From: Phycisphaeraceae bacterium
GTDB taxonomy: Bacteria > Planctomycetota > Phycisphaerae > Phycisphaerales > UBA1924
Reading direction: 5' to 3'
DNA length: 64,000 bases
Assembly: GCA_019636565.1 (NCBI GenBank)
Contig: JAHBXG010000001.1
Coordinates: 124,001-188,000 of the forward strand
Within the stretch, counting starts at the first letter, position 1, and each line of letters begins with the position of its first letter. Shown here in pieces: positions 34,286-43,879 of this stretch. A program made the position numbers and the translations under genes. A model generated the notes under the pieces. It was given only the letters and a program-made list of their open reading frames with translations, ran no database searches and was not told the DNA's origin.

Positions 34286-36127
34286 TCAGCCTTCAATGAG
34301 CACGCTGGCGACGGTAACATCGTCCGCAAGGTTGACAACGGGTGCCGCGGCAAATGGCCCCTGAGCCGCCTGCGCCACCAGTTGCGGCGCCGCGTGCGCT
34401 TTCACCGATTGGACGAGATTCACCACGTCTTCTTCGGGATTCGAGCTGCTCGAGAGCGCGGCAACTGTCCGCTGCAGGCCGAACTCATCGCCCGCGGGTG
34501 AAGGCTGTTCGTGAACACCGTCGCTGTACAGGATCACTCGGGAACCAGGCGTGATCTTCACCGTCTCGGCCGTGTAGCAGAAATCGGCATCGACACCGAT
34601 CGGCACGCCGCCGACGGTCTCGACGCGCTGAGGCTCCTGACCGGGAGGCATCAGCAGCCAATAGCCATGACCGGCATCGACGATGGTGAGCGTGCCGCCG
34701 CCCTCGGCCGCGGGTCGTGGGTCGAAAATGCCGAACCAAATGGAGATGAACTGCCCGGCGTCACAGCGCGACGAGAGGTGGCGATTGGTCGCGTTCATCA
34801 CCTGCGCCGGATCGGAAGTGTGCGTGAGCATGGCGTTGATGAATGCCTGGGCCGTCGCCATTCGCAACGCTGCGCCCACGCCCTTGCCCGCCACGTCGCC
34901 CAGCAGAACCGCGACCTTCCCGTGCGGGTTGCCGGGGTCCAATGGGATGACGTCAAACAGATCTCCGGCCACGATGCGGCCCGGCTCGCTGTGCATGGCA
35001 TAGGTGAGGGCCCCCACCTTCGCCGTCGGGACCGGCATGATGAGGCTCTGCGCATCGCGTGCCGCCTGCAGGTCGGCCTCCAGTTTCTTCTGGCGATCGG
35101 CGAGCGCCATCGCGCTGATCTTGGCCATCGCAAGACCACAGATCTTCGAGAGCGCCTGGCAGAATGCCGCCGAGTCGGGCGCAACAGCGTCTTCCCCGCC
35201 GCGGCTATCGAGGTAGAGGTACGCCGCGGCGTTCGGTCCGACCATGATGGGCGCGCAGATCGCGCTGTGAATTCCCATATCGATGATCGACTGACCGTAA
35301 TTCGCGCTGCTGCCCGCGTCGATGCGCACAACCTGTCCCTCGCTCGCGGCCCGGATGAGCGAGCGACTCGGAGAGAAGGCCTTCGCAGCCGCAGAGCGAG
35401 AGAACGTGCTCGGGAAACCCCCTTCGGTGGACTTGACGCTGGAGGCCCCCGGCGCGCCGGCGATCGGCGTGGCGGCACCGGCGTCGGCACCCTTGTAGCC
35501 GACGAGTTCTACCGCGTCGGAATCTCCGACGCGCTTGATGAACGCCGCGCGAGGGAAGCTCGTCGCCTTGACCAGCACTTCGAGGACCGTATCGGCAAGA
35601 GATACTTCGGAATCGGCGCCCGCGATCCCCGCTGCGGCATCGATGAGCAAGTCCAGACGTTCCTGGGCGCGAAGCGAGAGTTCGCTCTCGGGAACCCGCT
35701 GCACGCGGTTGGCGCTCTCGCCCCCGTCGTCGGTGGTCCCCACGATACTGGTCGTCGGGCCGCCCCCCTGGAGGAGCACGCGGAAGATCCACGGGCCGAT
35801 GCGGATCATGTCGCCGTGCTGGAGCGGGGCGGGCGCGTTGGGCGCCAGTTGGACGCTGTTGAGCGTGGTTCCGTGCCGGCTCTCAAGATCGGTGATCAGC
35901 CAGGAGTCGGCGCGCAGAGCGAGTTGGCAATGACGGCGCGAGACCGTTTCGTCCAGAAGGCGGATATCGGCGATCCCGGCGCGCCCCAGCACGGTGGGCT
36001 TGTCCGGGGCGATTTCCAGATTCTCCATGGGCGGACCGGCAACGACCGAGAGGCGGAGAGGCTTGGTACTGATCGCGGTTGTTGCCACAGATTCGCTCCG
36101 CGGCCGGGGCCCACCCCGCCCGCTCAT
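34286..36127 (-). CDS. FHA-GAF-SpoIIE (PP2C) signalling phosphatase
   Basis: A 613-residue cytoplasmic protein with three modules: an N-terminal FHA domain ('PTVLGRAGIADIRLL', 'VSRRHCQLAL', 'DLESRHGTTLNS'), a GAF domain (about residues 170-340, 'AAYLYLDSRGGEDAV') and a C-terminal SpoIIE-type PP2C domain with metal-binding 'VAGDLFDVIPLD', 'VLLGDVAGKGVGAALRMA', 'DAGHGYWLLM', 'ILYSDGVHEQ' and 'LADDVTVASVLI'. It probably dephosphorylates a Ser/Thr-phosphorylated partner (for instance an anti-anti-sigma factor) in response to a signal sensed by GAF and FHA. No kinase or anti-sigma gene is adjacent. ATG 36127 has no clear ribosome site; the frame continues upstream without family character. Confidence 0.92.
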   Translation of the reverse strand: MSGRGGPRPRSESVATTAISTKPLRLSVVAGPPMENLEIAPDKPTVLGRAGIADIRLLDETVSRRHCQLALRADSWLITDLESRHGTTLNSVQLAPNAPAPLQHGDMIRIGPWIFRVLLQGGGPTTSIVGTTDDGGESANRVQRVPESELSLRAQERLDLLIDAAAGIAGADSEVSLADTVLEVLVKATSFPRAAFIKRVGDSDAVELVGYKGADAGAATPIAGAPGASSVKSTEGGFPSTFSRSAAAKAFSPSRSLIRAASEGQVVRIDAGSSANYGQSIIDMGIHSAICAPIMVGPNAAAYLYLDSRGGEDAVAPDSAAFCQALSKICGLAMAKISAMALADRQKKLEADLQAARDAQSLIMPVPTAKVGALTYAMHSEPGRIVAGDLFDVIPLDPGNPHGKVAVLLGDVAGKGVGAALRMATAQAFINAMLTHTSDPAQVMNATNRHLSSRCDAGQFISIWFGIFDPRPAAEGGGTLTIVDAGHGYWLLMPPGQEPQRVETVGGVPIGVDADFCYTAETVKITPGSRVILYSDGVHEQPSPAGDEFGLQRTVAALSSSSNPEEDVVNLVQSVKAHAAPQLVAQAAQGPFAAAPVVNLADDVTVASVLIEG

Positions 36128-36599
36128 TCGGTAAAAACAAGTGTACGGGGCTGGGCCGATCCTCGGCACCGCGTCGGGGAACCGCAGCCTGCAACTATTT
36201 CGTCCCGCGATGAGCGGATGAGGTCTGCGACGCGGTATTCTGGCTTGATTGAGGAGGACTTCCGACGACACTGCGCTCGACGCGTCCGCGGAACTTGGGC
36301 GCTTCGAATAAGCACGATCCGCATCGCGCATCGAGTTGATGGAATCACGAAGACGATTCGCTTGATCGCACCGCTTCCAAGCTCGCCAACGCGAGACGAA
36401 TTACCTCACGAGCGCGGATGCAAAAAACGGTGCCGAAAAAGAAGCCCGCGATCTGCCTTTTGGGCCAATCGCGGGCTTTGGGGTGGGGGCTAATTCAAGA
36501 CCGTCCCGGACATACATGTTGTAGGCGAAAATCAGGGTCCTGTCTAGTGGCTTGTGGCAATTTTCTCACTTTCCCGCACAATCCCTTGGGTTTTCGAGC
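36128..36599 (+). other. intergenic region without a recognisable gene
   Basis: 472 bases between the divergently arranged phosphatase start and the glycosyltransferase stop. It holds the terminator hairpin near 36.45 kb. No convincing coding frame or RNA gene is seen; 'TTGATTGAGGAGGACTT' near 36.25 kb contains an AGGAGG but no open frame of interest follows. Confidence 0.5.
36436..36480 (-). terminator. rho-independent terminator after the glycosyltransferase gene
   Basis: Perfect 10-bp inverted repeat AGCCCGCGAT (36443-36452) / ATCGCGGGCT (36468-36477). Read on the minus strand it is followed by TCTTTTT, giving a typical terminator about 120 bases after the stop at 36600. Confidence 0.8.
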
Positions 36600-37886
36600 C
36601 TAGTGAGACCCGAGATTCTCGATCAAATCAGCGGCGCGGGCCGCCCCCGACTCGGCTCGAATTCGGGTTCCGACCTCTTTGGCACGTTCCAGAAAGCTTG
36701 CTGTTTCCGTGACTTGCCGCAGGCTCTCCGCAAGATTCCGGACCGCTGTTCTCGAACGTAGCTTGGAGGCGGGGAGGTATGCCGAGACACCCATTTGCTG
36801 CATGCGATGGGCAATGTCGAATTCGTCGTTCACGAAAGGGACGGAAACGCTCGGACGACCGCTTCGGAGCGACTGAGCGGCCGAGCCGGCGCCGGCATGG
36901 TGAACCGATGCCGCGCAGCGGGGCATGAGCAGCGAGTGCGGCGCATAGGTGCGAACGCAGATGTCCGGAGCAGACTGAATTTGGGCCGCATTGTGCTCGC
37001 TCCCGACCAGCAGCACAATCGGCCGGCGCAGTTCGCGGCAGGCGCGAATCGCGACATCGAAGAGGTTCCCGGCATGATGGACAATCGTGGTTCCGAGCGT
37101 GAAGACCACGGGTGGGCGGTCTCGAGCGTCGCAAGCCTCAAGGAACCGGTCGAGTTCTGGCGGGAGCGTGCCGTCCGCCTCGCCTCCGGCGCGATCGAAA
37201 AAGCAGAAGCCGCAAACTTTAGAGTGCGGAGGATCCCCCGGAAGCGGCGGGCGGAAGTGACTCGACCACAGCCCGAGCACCAGTTCACCGCCGGTCCCCT
37301 CGCGAAGGAAAACGTCGCGCAGCGGCGCCAGCGCCAATCGGCCACGCACACGGTTGACCGGACGATCTATGAACCAGCGAAGGGCGACCTTGCCCACCAT
37401 CCGAATCGGCTTGCCAAGAGCCCGCTGGAGCGAGCGGGGCAAATAAGAACGCAGGATTGTGGGCTCATCGGGGTGGAACCACATCGAGGGAGTCAGCGTT
37501 CCGGTGACGCACGGAATCCTGTGTTGCTCAGCCACCCACCCCGCCGCCAGCAAGATGTGATGTCGCACGATCACGTCGGGCCGGAACGTTCGGACCAGTT
37601 CCTGCAATGCCAGATAGGAGGGTTCGACGGTCTTGTTGAAGAGCGCCTGGATCACAAGAAAGGGGCTCTTGCCCTCTTGAGCCAGGCGCGGATCGTGCAG
37701 CACTTCTAAGAAATCCCGTTCTTCTCCCAGCGGAAAATACTGCAATCCGCACGAGCGGATGCGATGCTCGAAGTGCGGATTGGCGAGCATCGCAACGGTG
37801 TGACCTCGCCGAGCGAGCTGCTCGGCGATAGCGACATACGGATGGGTATCCCCGGCGGACCCAAGCGTGGCGAAGAGGATGCGCAC
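36600..37886 (-). CDS. GT1-type (UGT-like) glycosyltransferase
   Basis: A protein of about 428 residues with the GT-B fold of MGT/UGT glycosyltransferases: N-terminal 'VRILFATLGSAGDTHPYVAIA', the linker region 'PPVVFTLGTTIVHH', and the sugar-nucleotide-binding 'ASVHHAGAGSAAQSLRSGRP' with 'VPFVNDEFDIAHRM' near the C-terminus. It should glycosylate a small lipophilic acceptor such as a sterol, carotenoid or natural product. The GTG at 37886 places the first strand at the N-terminus; longer starts would overlap pdxJ, which is divergent and begins only 16 bases away. No ribosome site is evident. Confidence 0.88.
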   Translation of the reverse strand: MRILFATLGSAGDTHPYVAIAEQLARRGHTVAMLANPHFEHRIRSCGLQYFPLGEERDFLEVLHDPRLAQEGKSPFLVIQALFNKTVEPSYLALQELVRTFRPDVIVRHHILLAAGWVAEQHRIPCVTGTLTPSMWFHPDEPTILRSYLPRSLQRALGKPIRMVGKVALRWFIDRPVNRVRGRLALAPLRDVFLREGTGGELVLGLWSSHFRPPLPGDPPHSKVCGFCFFDRAGGEADGTLPPELDRFLEACDARDRPPVVFTLGTTIVHHAGNLFDVAIRACRELRRPIVLLVGSEHNAAQIQSAPDICVRTYAPHSLLMPRCAASVHHAGAGSAAQSLRSGRPSVSVPFVNDEFDIAHRMQQMGVSAYLPASKLRSRTAVRNLAESLRQVTETASFLERAKEVGTRIRAESGAARAADLIENLGSH

Positions 37887-37902
37887 GCCCGGACGGTACG
37901 CG

Positions 37903-38703
37903 ATGGATGTCTCAATCGCGACCAACAATCGGGAGATGCCAACGCTTGGAGTCAACGTCGATCACGTCGCCACGATCCGTCAGGCGCGCTATCGCAGCGG
38001 CCCGGGCGGAAGCCCCGGCTACGGCGAGCCCGATGTTGTGCCGGCCGCGGCCTCGGCGGCGCGGGGCGGGGCTGATTGCATCACCCTGCACCTGCGTGAG
38101 GACCGGCGCCACGTCATCGATCGCGACGTGCAACAGGTTCGCGGCACGTGCCACCTCAAGTTCAACCTGGAAATGGCGGGCACGCCCGAGATGCAGGCCA
38201 TTGCCCTGCGCGAACGCGTCGATCAGGTCACACTGGTGCCAGAAGGGAGGCAGGAAGTGACCACCGAGGGTGGACTGGCGGTGGCCGGTCGCGTCGACCA
38301 TTGGAGGGAGTTTCTCGGACCTTTTCGAGAATCGGGAATTCTCACGAGCGCGTTCATTGATCCGAGCCCCGAACAGGCCGCGGCCGCCGCTGAGGCGGGA
38401 TTCGACGCCATCGAGCTGCACACCGGAGCATTCGCTCATGCCTGGCCGGAACGCAACGGACCACAAGGGGCCACGTACCAGCAAGCTCGCGAAGCGTTGG
38501 TAAGGTGCGTGCGGGATTTTGCTCACATCCTGCGAATCCACGCCGGGCACGGGCTGAACTATCAGAACACGCTCGATTTGCTCTCCCTGCCCGGTGCGCG
38601 ATCCGACATTCGCGAGCTTCACATTGGCCACTCGATCGTCTCAAGAGCGGTCTTTGTGGGCATGGAACAAGCGGTCCGGGAGATGAAACGCCTTATCGGA
38701 TAA
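37903..38703 (+). CDS. pdxJ: pyridoxine 5'-phosphate synthase PdxJ
   Basis: A TIM-barrel enzyme of 266 residues with 'LGVNVDHVATIRQAR', 'HLREDRRHVIDRDV', 'EMAGTPEMQAIALR', 'LVPEGRQEVTTEGGL', 'AIELHTGAFAHAW' and 'LHIGHSIVSRAVFVGM', all diagnostic for PdxJ. It condenses 1-deoxyxylulose 5-phosphate with the PdxA product to give pyridoxine 5'-phosphate. The ATG at 37903 is used here; ATG 37936, just before 'PTLGVNVDH', matches the usual PdxJ N-terminus but has no spaced ribosome site. pdxA is in the same window, near 7 kb. Confidence 0.95.
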   Translation: MDVSIATNNREMPTLGVNVDHVATIRQARYRSGPGGSPGYGEPDVVPAAASAARGGADCITLHLREDRRHVIDRDVQQVRGTCHLKFNLEMAGTPEMQAIALRERVDQVTLVPEGRQEVTTEGGLAVAGRVDHWREFLGPFRESGILTSAFIDPSPEQAAAAAEAGFDAIELHTGAFAHAWPERNGPQGATYQQAREALVRCVRDFAHILRIHAGHGLNYQNTLDLLSLPGARSDIRELHIGHSIVSRAVFVGMEQAVREMKRLIG

Positions 38704-38876
38704 CGAATTGCGATCGGTGGGAGCGGATTGACTCGATCGCGCCAGAGGGGTCAAGCCCGCTGGCTCCAACCCAAATTTCCATAGATCTGTGGGCGCGCCC
38801 AAATTGCGAACGTACGAGTCAACGAATATTTTCTTGGCATGGGCGTCGCGCAGCGTTACGATCGGCCCAGCCGCCC

Positions 38877-40427
38877 ATGCCCCCGACCAAAAAACCAAAC
38901 TCCCGCCGCGATGCGAAGAAACCAGTCAGCCCGGCGAAGAAACGCCGTCGCCACACCCTTTTGCGAGTTATCCGCAAGGACAATTCGAAACCAGCTCCTG
39001 CGATCGGCCCCGGGTTCAAGGGGTTCGCCGATCTCGACGAAGCGATCCGCTTTCTCTACAGCCGGACCAACGTCGAAGCGTTGAGCCCGCAGAAAGTGCC
39101 CGCGCAGGTCTGGAAACTGGATCGCATGCACGCGCTGATGGAGGCGCTTGAGAACCCGCACCGGACGTTCAGGAGCGTGCATGTCGCGGGCAGCAAGGGC
39201 AAGGGCAGCGTTTGCGAGATGACCAGCGCCGCGCTGATCGGTTGCGGATTGACGACCGGCCTTTACACCAGTCCGCACATCTCGGACATTCGTGAACGGA
39301 TTCGCCTGAATGGCGAGCCCGTTTCGGCACGAGACTTTGTTTCGCTCGTGTCGGAAGTCGCCATCGCGGCCGAGTCGATCCGGCGGCGTTCGGGTACGGC
39401 TACGTTCTTTGAGCTGATGACCGCGGCGGCCCTCGTCCACTTTGCGCGCGAGGCGGTGGACGTCGCTGTCATCGAGGTTGGGCTGGGTGGCCGGCTGGAT
39501 TCCACAAACGTCATCACACCCGAGGTGTGCGCGATCACCGCCATCCAGCTCGAGCACACCCACATACTGGGCGACACGCTCGACAAGATCGCGCGCGAAA
39601 AAGCCGGGATCATCAAGCCCGGAATCCCGGTACTGACGATTCCGCAGCAGAAGCCGGCCGTGCTCGAAGCAATCAAAGAAGTGGCGACGCGTGTTGGCGC
39701 GCCGATCGCGGTTGTCGGTCAGACCATTGACTACTCCAGCCGGTACGAGTCCACCTCCAAACTCGGATGTCACATGCGGGTTTCGCTCGCCACGGAGCGG
39801 ATGCAGTTCGAGCACGTGGCCGTTCCACTCAAGGGTGAACACCAGGCGATGAACTGCGGGCTTGTGCTGTCGATTCTCGATCGCCTGAAAGAGCGAGGAG
39901 TGGCAATTACCGTGCGGGGTGCGGCGGCAGGCCTGGCCAAGACGCCGAATCCGGCGCGGATGGAACAGATCTATTCGCAGCCACGCATCATCGTGGACGG
40001 CGCGCACAATGCCGAATCGATCCACGCGCTGATGAAGTCGCTTGGCGCCCACGTAAGGTACGACTCGCTCATCGTGATCTTCGGGTGCGCCAACGACAAG
40101 GACATCCCGGGAATGCTGGCACGGCTCGGAACGGGCGCGGACAAAATCATCTTCACGAGGACGGCAAGCAACTCCCGGGCCGCGGACCCGCGGGAACTGC
40201 ACCGGCGGTTCGCGGAAACACCGGGCAAAATGTCTCAGGTCGCGCCGTCGTTGAAAGAGGCGATCAATATTGCCGCAAAGGCCGCTCAACGCGATGACCT
40301 TATCTGCGTGACCGGCTCCTTTTACCTTGCCGGCGAGGCCAAGAAATTGCTCGAGGAACGCAAAGCACGCGATTCGAGCGCTCGAGTCTCGAAAGGGACT
40401 TCCAATATCGCGGCTCGCAAGTCGTGA
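38877..40427 (+). CDS. folC: dihydrofolate/folylpolyglutamate synthase FolC with basic N-terminal extension
   Basis: A 516-residue Mur-ligase-like enzyme: P-loop 'HVAGSKGKGSVCEM', 'TGLYTSPHISDIRERIRL', 'EVGLGGRLDSTNV', 'ITAIQLEHTHILGDTL', 'REKAGIIKPGIPVLTI' and 'IIVDGAHNAESI' are the family landmarks. It adds glutamate to dihydropteroate and folates. Compared with typical FolC (about 420-440 residues) it carries an extra N-terminus of about 50 residues rich in Lys, Arg and Pro ('KKPNSRRDAKKPVSPAKKRR') of unknown role; the start in this region is uncertain. The 85 bases to leuS suggest possible co-transcription. Confidence 0.93.
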   Translation: MPPTKKPNSRRDAKKPVSPAKKRRRHTLLRVIRKDNSKPAPAIGPGFKGFADLDEAIRFLYSRTNVEALSPQKVPAQVWKLDRMHALMEALENPHRTFRSVHVAGSKGKGSVCEMTSAALIGCGLTTGLYTSPHISDIRERIRLNGEPVSARDFVSLVSEVAIAAESIRRRSGTATFFELMTAAALVHFAREAVDVAVIEVGLGGRLDSTNVITPEVCAITAIQLEHTHILGDTLDKIAREKAGIIKPGIPVLTIPQQKPAVLEAIKEVATRVGAPIAVVGQTIDYSSRYESTSKLGCHMRVSLATERMQFEHVAVPLKGEHQAMNCGLVLSILDRLKERGVAITVRGAAAGLAKTPNPARMEQIYSQPRIIVDGAHNAESIHALMKSLGAHVRYDSLIVIFGCANDKDIPGMLARLGTGADKIIFTRTASNSRAADPRELHRRFAETPGKMSQVAPSLKEAINIAAKAAQRDDLICVTGSFYLAGEAKKLLEERKARDSSARVSKGTSNIAARKS

Positions 40428-40512
40428 GTCGATCGCTAGCGGGACGGCTTTGCCGCCATCGATGCGCCGCTCTGGCTGTGACGCTCTCCTCGAGCGCTAC
40501 CCTTGCTCCTCC

Positions 40513-43500
40513 ATGAGCCAGAGCGCGCCCGTTTCCAGCCCGAAGGAACCCGATTTTCCTCACCGCTATACCGCGACGCTCGCGGACCAGATCGAGCTGC
40601 GCTGGCATGCGTGGTGGGAGCAGCAGCAGACGTTTCACCAGCCTAACCCCGGTGAACCCGGCTTTGATGCGTCCAAGCCCAAGTTCTACTGCCTCGATAT
40701 GTTCCCATATCCGTCTGGTGCTGGCCTGCATGTCGGTCACCCCGAGGGATACACGGCGACTGACATCATTTGCCGGTACAAGAAGCTGAAGGGTTACAAC
40801 GTTCTGCACCCGATGGGCTGGGACGCGTTCGGCTTGCCCGCCGAGCAGTACGCAATCCAGACCGGAGTTCATCCGGCTATCACGACGAAGAAGGCTATCG
40901 ACAACTTCCGGCGCCAGCTCCAGCGCTTCGGTTTCTGCTACGACTGGTCGCGCGAGTTCGGCACGATTGACGAGAATTACTACAAGTGGACGCAGTGGAT
41001 CTTCCTGCAGGTTTACAACTCTTGGTTCGATGAAGAGGCCAAGTCACCCAGCGGGCTCTCGACCGGACGCGCCCGTCCGATTTCGGACTTGATCGCCCAA
41101 CTCGAATCGGGCGCGATGCGCGTCGGCCCGAGCGGCGAGATTGTGCGCGAGGGGCTGTCGGGCTTCGCGGCTCCGCTCGAGGGGGGCATGAACCTTGGCC
41201 GGGCCTGGCACGAGCTCACGCAGCAAGAGCGGCGGCTGTTTATCGATAACCAGAGGCTCGCATACCTGGGCGAGCAGACGGTCAACTGGTGCCCCAAACT
41301 CGGCACGGTGCTCGCCAACGACGAGGTGATCGATGGTCGTTCGGAGCGCGGCGGCTACCCGGTGCTGCGAAAGCCCTTGAAACAGTGGATGTTCCGCATC
41401 ACGGCGTACGCCGATCGATTGCTCGAACAACTCGGCCGGCTCGATTGGCCGTCCTCCACGCGCATCCAGCAGGCGGAATGGATCGGCAAGTCCACCGGCG
41501 CTCAGGTGGATTTCGACGTCGATGCGCACTCGCTTTCGCCCCAGGCGCTGGGCGAACTCAAGAGCGCCAAGGCGGACATGCCGCTGACGCTCACCGTGTA
41601 CACCACGCGTCCCGACACCATCTTCGGGGCGACGTTCATGGTGATCGCGCCGGAGCATCCGCTCATCGATCACGTGCTGCGCCACCCGAGCAAGGACACC
41701 GATGCCGCGGCACTCGGTGCGTATGTGCAGCGGGCCCGCAACATGTCCGATGTCGATCGCATGGAAGGCAAGGAGAAGACCGGCGTCTTCAGCGGCGTGT
41801 ACGCGATCAATCCGCTCACCGATGAGAAGATTCCGATCTGGGTCGCCGACTACGTATTGATGGGGTACGGCACCGGGGCGATCATGGCGGTTCCGGCTCA
41901 CGACGAGCGCGACTTCGAGTTTGCGAAGAAGTTCAATCTGCCGATTGTGGACGTGCTTTATCCCCGGACTGCGCTCGCGATGAAGTACTTCTGTGATCAC
42001 GCAACCGAAGCCGAGAGCGCCGATGGCATCTGGCAGCAGACGCTTGCCGACTTCCTCGGCATCGTCACCGGCGAAACCGCTGATCTCGCGAAGGCTCTCG
42101 AAATTGTCCGCTCACGTCGCGCCGCGACGGGCGCTGCCGCCGCCGATGGACACGTCGACGCGACAAGCCTCGACGCGATCGGCATGAAATCGCGCGGCGC
42201 CATCCGCATCACTTGGCTCGAAGCGTTCGAGTCCATGGGGATTGGGTCTCTTTCCCAACTCAAACAAACCTTCGATCGGCGAGGATTCCAATCCTGGCGG
42301 GGCGAAGCGGGCGTCTCGAATGGCATCGCCGTCCATTCCTCTCGCGCCGCAAAGGACGATCTGCCGGCCGTGTCGCTCGACGGCCTTACGAGCGAAGAGG
42401 CCGTCCGCACGATCATCGCCTGGATGGAGGAGGCCGGCGTCGGCACGGCTCAGACCCGTTTCAAACTCCGCGATTGGACGTTCAGCCGCCAGCGCTACTG
42501 GGGCGAGCCGTTTCCGATCGTCTTCGATGAAGCGGGGAATCACTACCCGGTGAGCGAGAAGTCGCTGCCGGTCATCCTGCCCCCGCTCAACGACTATCAG
42601 CCGGAGGAATCGGAAGATCCGCAGCCCTTGCTGGCCAAGGCGCGCCAATGGGCGAACACGACGGCGTTTGCCGCGGGCGTGGATCCGAACTTGCTTGCAC
42701 CCGAAACGCCGGTGCATCGCGAGACCAACACCATGCCCGGCAGCGCGGGATCCAGTTGGTACTGCGTGCGCTATTGCGACCCGAAGAACCCGGATCGCCT
42801 CGTCGGAGAAGAAGCCGAGCGCTACTGGATGGGTGGCATCGACAAACGAATCGCCGGGGATACGAACGGCGAAGCCGGCAACGACCAACTGGGCGGCGTT
42901 GATCTCTACATCGGGGGCAACGAACACGCGGTGGGTCACCTGCTCTACTCGCGATTCTGGCACAATGTCTTGTTCGACCTGGGTCACCTCAGCACCCCCG
43001 AGCCCTTCCAGAAACTTTTCCATCAGGGGCTGATCACCAGCTACGCGTACCAACGCGCCGACAAAACGATCCTTCCGGTGGATGAGGTGAAGGAGATTTC
43101 GGAAGGCAAATTCGTCGAGATCGCCAACAGCCAGCCGGTGACACCCATTGTCACCAAGATGAGCAAGCGATACAAGAACGTCACCAACCCCGACGATGTC
43201 ATCGCGGAGTATGGAGCCGACACCTTCCGACTCTACGAGATGTACATGGGCCCGCTCGAAGCGAGCAAGCCGTGGAACACCAAGGACATCCCGGGGCTCT
43301 TCCGCTTCCTGCAGCGTACCTGGCGCGTGCTGATCGATGAGCAGACGGGTCAGCCCCGTCTCGCATCAACCGAGAACCCCGCGCTGGAAAAACTTCTCCA
43401 CCGCACCATCCACAAGGCCGGGCATGACTTCGAACGGCTCTCGTTCAATACCGCGATCGCTTCGATGATCCAGCTCGTCAACGAGGCGATGTCGGCCGGC

Positions 43501-43866
43501 GGCGAAAAGGGAACCGGCGCATTCACCAGGTCGCAGGCCGAGCGGTTCTGCATCATGCTTTCACCACTCGCTCCGCACATCGCGGAAGAAATCTGGTCGC
43601 GCCTGGGGATGACCGAAACTTCCGGTTGCGTGAGCACCCAAGTGTGGCCGGTGGTGGACGAGCAGATGCTCGTGGACGACTCGGTGGAGATGCCGGTGCA
43701 GGTGCAAGGCAAAGTACGAGCCCGCATCACCGTACCGACCGGCGCTGAAGCCAAAGCCGTCGAGGCCATGGCCCTCGCCGACGAGGGAGTTCAGAAAGCG
43801 ATCGGCGGAAAGCCGGTCAAGAAGATCATCATCGTCCCGGGCAAACTCGTGAACGTCGTTGTCTGA
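40513..43866 (+). CDS. leuS: leucyl-tRNA synthetase, unusually long
   Basis: A 1117-residue class I synthetase, against about 860 in E. coli. HIGH motif 'PYPSGAGLHVGHPEGY', 'VLHPMGWDAFGLPAEQYAI', editing domain with 'YTTRPDTIFGATFMV' and 'PAHDERDFEFAKKF', 'LRDWTFSRQRYWGEPFP', and the KMSKS motif as 'TKMSKRYKNVTNPDD' are present, as is the C-terminal domain ('VQVQGKVRARI'). Two segments account for most of the extra length: about 65 residues between the first catalytic half and the zinc-like 'VNWCPKLGTVLANDEVIDG', which is seen in related phyla, and about 115 residues (roughly 483-603) inside the editing domain before 'VSNGIAVHSS'. It charges tRNA-Leu. Confidence 0.95.
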   Translation: MSQSAPVSSPKEPDFPHRYTATLADQIELRWHAWWEQQQTFHQPNPGEPGFDASKPKFYCLDMFPYPSGAGLHVGHPEGYTATDIICRYKKLKGYNVLHPMGWDAFGLPAEQYAIQTGVHPAITTKKAIDNFRRQLQRFGFCYDWSREFGTIDENYYKWTQWIFLQVYNSWFDEEAKSPSGLSTGRARPISDLIAQLESGAMRVGPSGEIVREGLSGFAAPLEGGMNLGRAWHELTQQERRLFIDNQRLAYLGEQTVNWCPKLGTVLANDEVIDGRSERGGYPVLRKPLKQWMFRITAYADRLLEQLGRLDWPSSTRIQQAEWIGKSTGAQVDFDVDAHSLSPQALGELKSAKADMPLTLTVYTTRPDTIFGATFMVIAPEHPLIDHVLRHPSKDTDAAALGAYVQRARNMSDVDRMEGKEKTGVFSGVYAINPLTDEKIPIWVADYVLMGYGTGAIMAVPAHDERDFEFAKKFNLPIVDVLYPRTALAMKYFCDHATEAESADGIWQQTLADFLGIVTGETADLAKALEIVRSRRAATGAAAADGHVDATSLDAIGMKSRGAIRITWLEAFESMGIGSLSQLKQTFDRRGFQSWRGEAGVSNGIAVHSSRAAKDDLPAVSLDGLTSEEAVRTIIAWMEEAGVGTAQTRFKLRDWTFSRQRYWGEPFPIVFDEAGNHYPVSEKSLPVILPPLNDYQPEESEDPQPLLAKARQWANTTAFAAGVDPNLLAPETPVHRETNTMPGSAGSSWYCVRYCDPKNPDRLVGEEAERYWMGGIDKRIAGDTNGEAGNDQLGGVDLYIGGNEHAVGHLLYSRFWHNVLFDLGHLSTPEPFQKLFHQGLITSYAYQRADKTILPVDEVKEISEGKFVEIANSQPVTPIVTKMSKRYKNVTNPDDVIAEYGADTFRLYEMYMGPLEASKPWNTKDIPGLFRFLQRTWRVLIDEQTGQPRLASTENPALEKLLHRTIHKAGHDFERLSFNTAIASMIQLVNEAMSAGGEKGTGAFTRSQAERFCIMLSPLAPHIAEEIWSRLGMTETSGCVSTQVWPVVDEQMLVDDSVEMPVQVQGKVRARITVPTGAEAKAVEAMALADEGVQKAIGGKPVKKIIIVPGKLVNVVV

Positions 43867-43879
43867 TGCTCGGCTTGGC

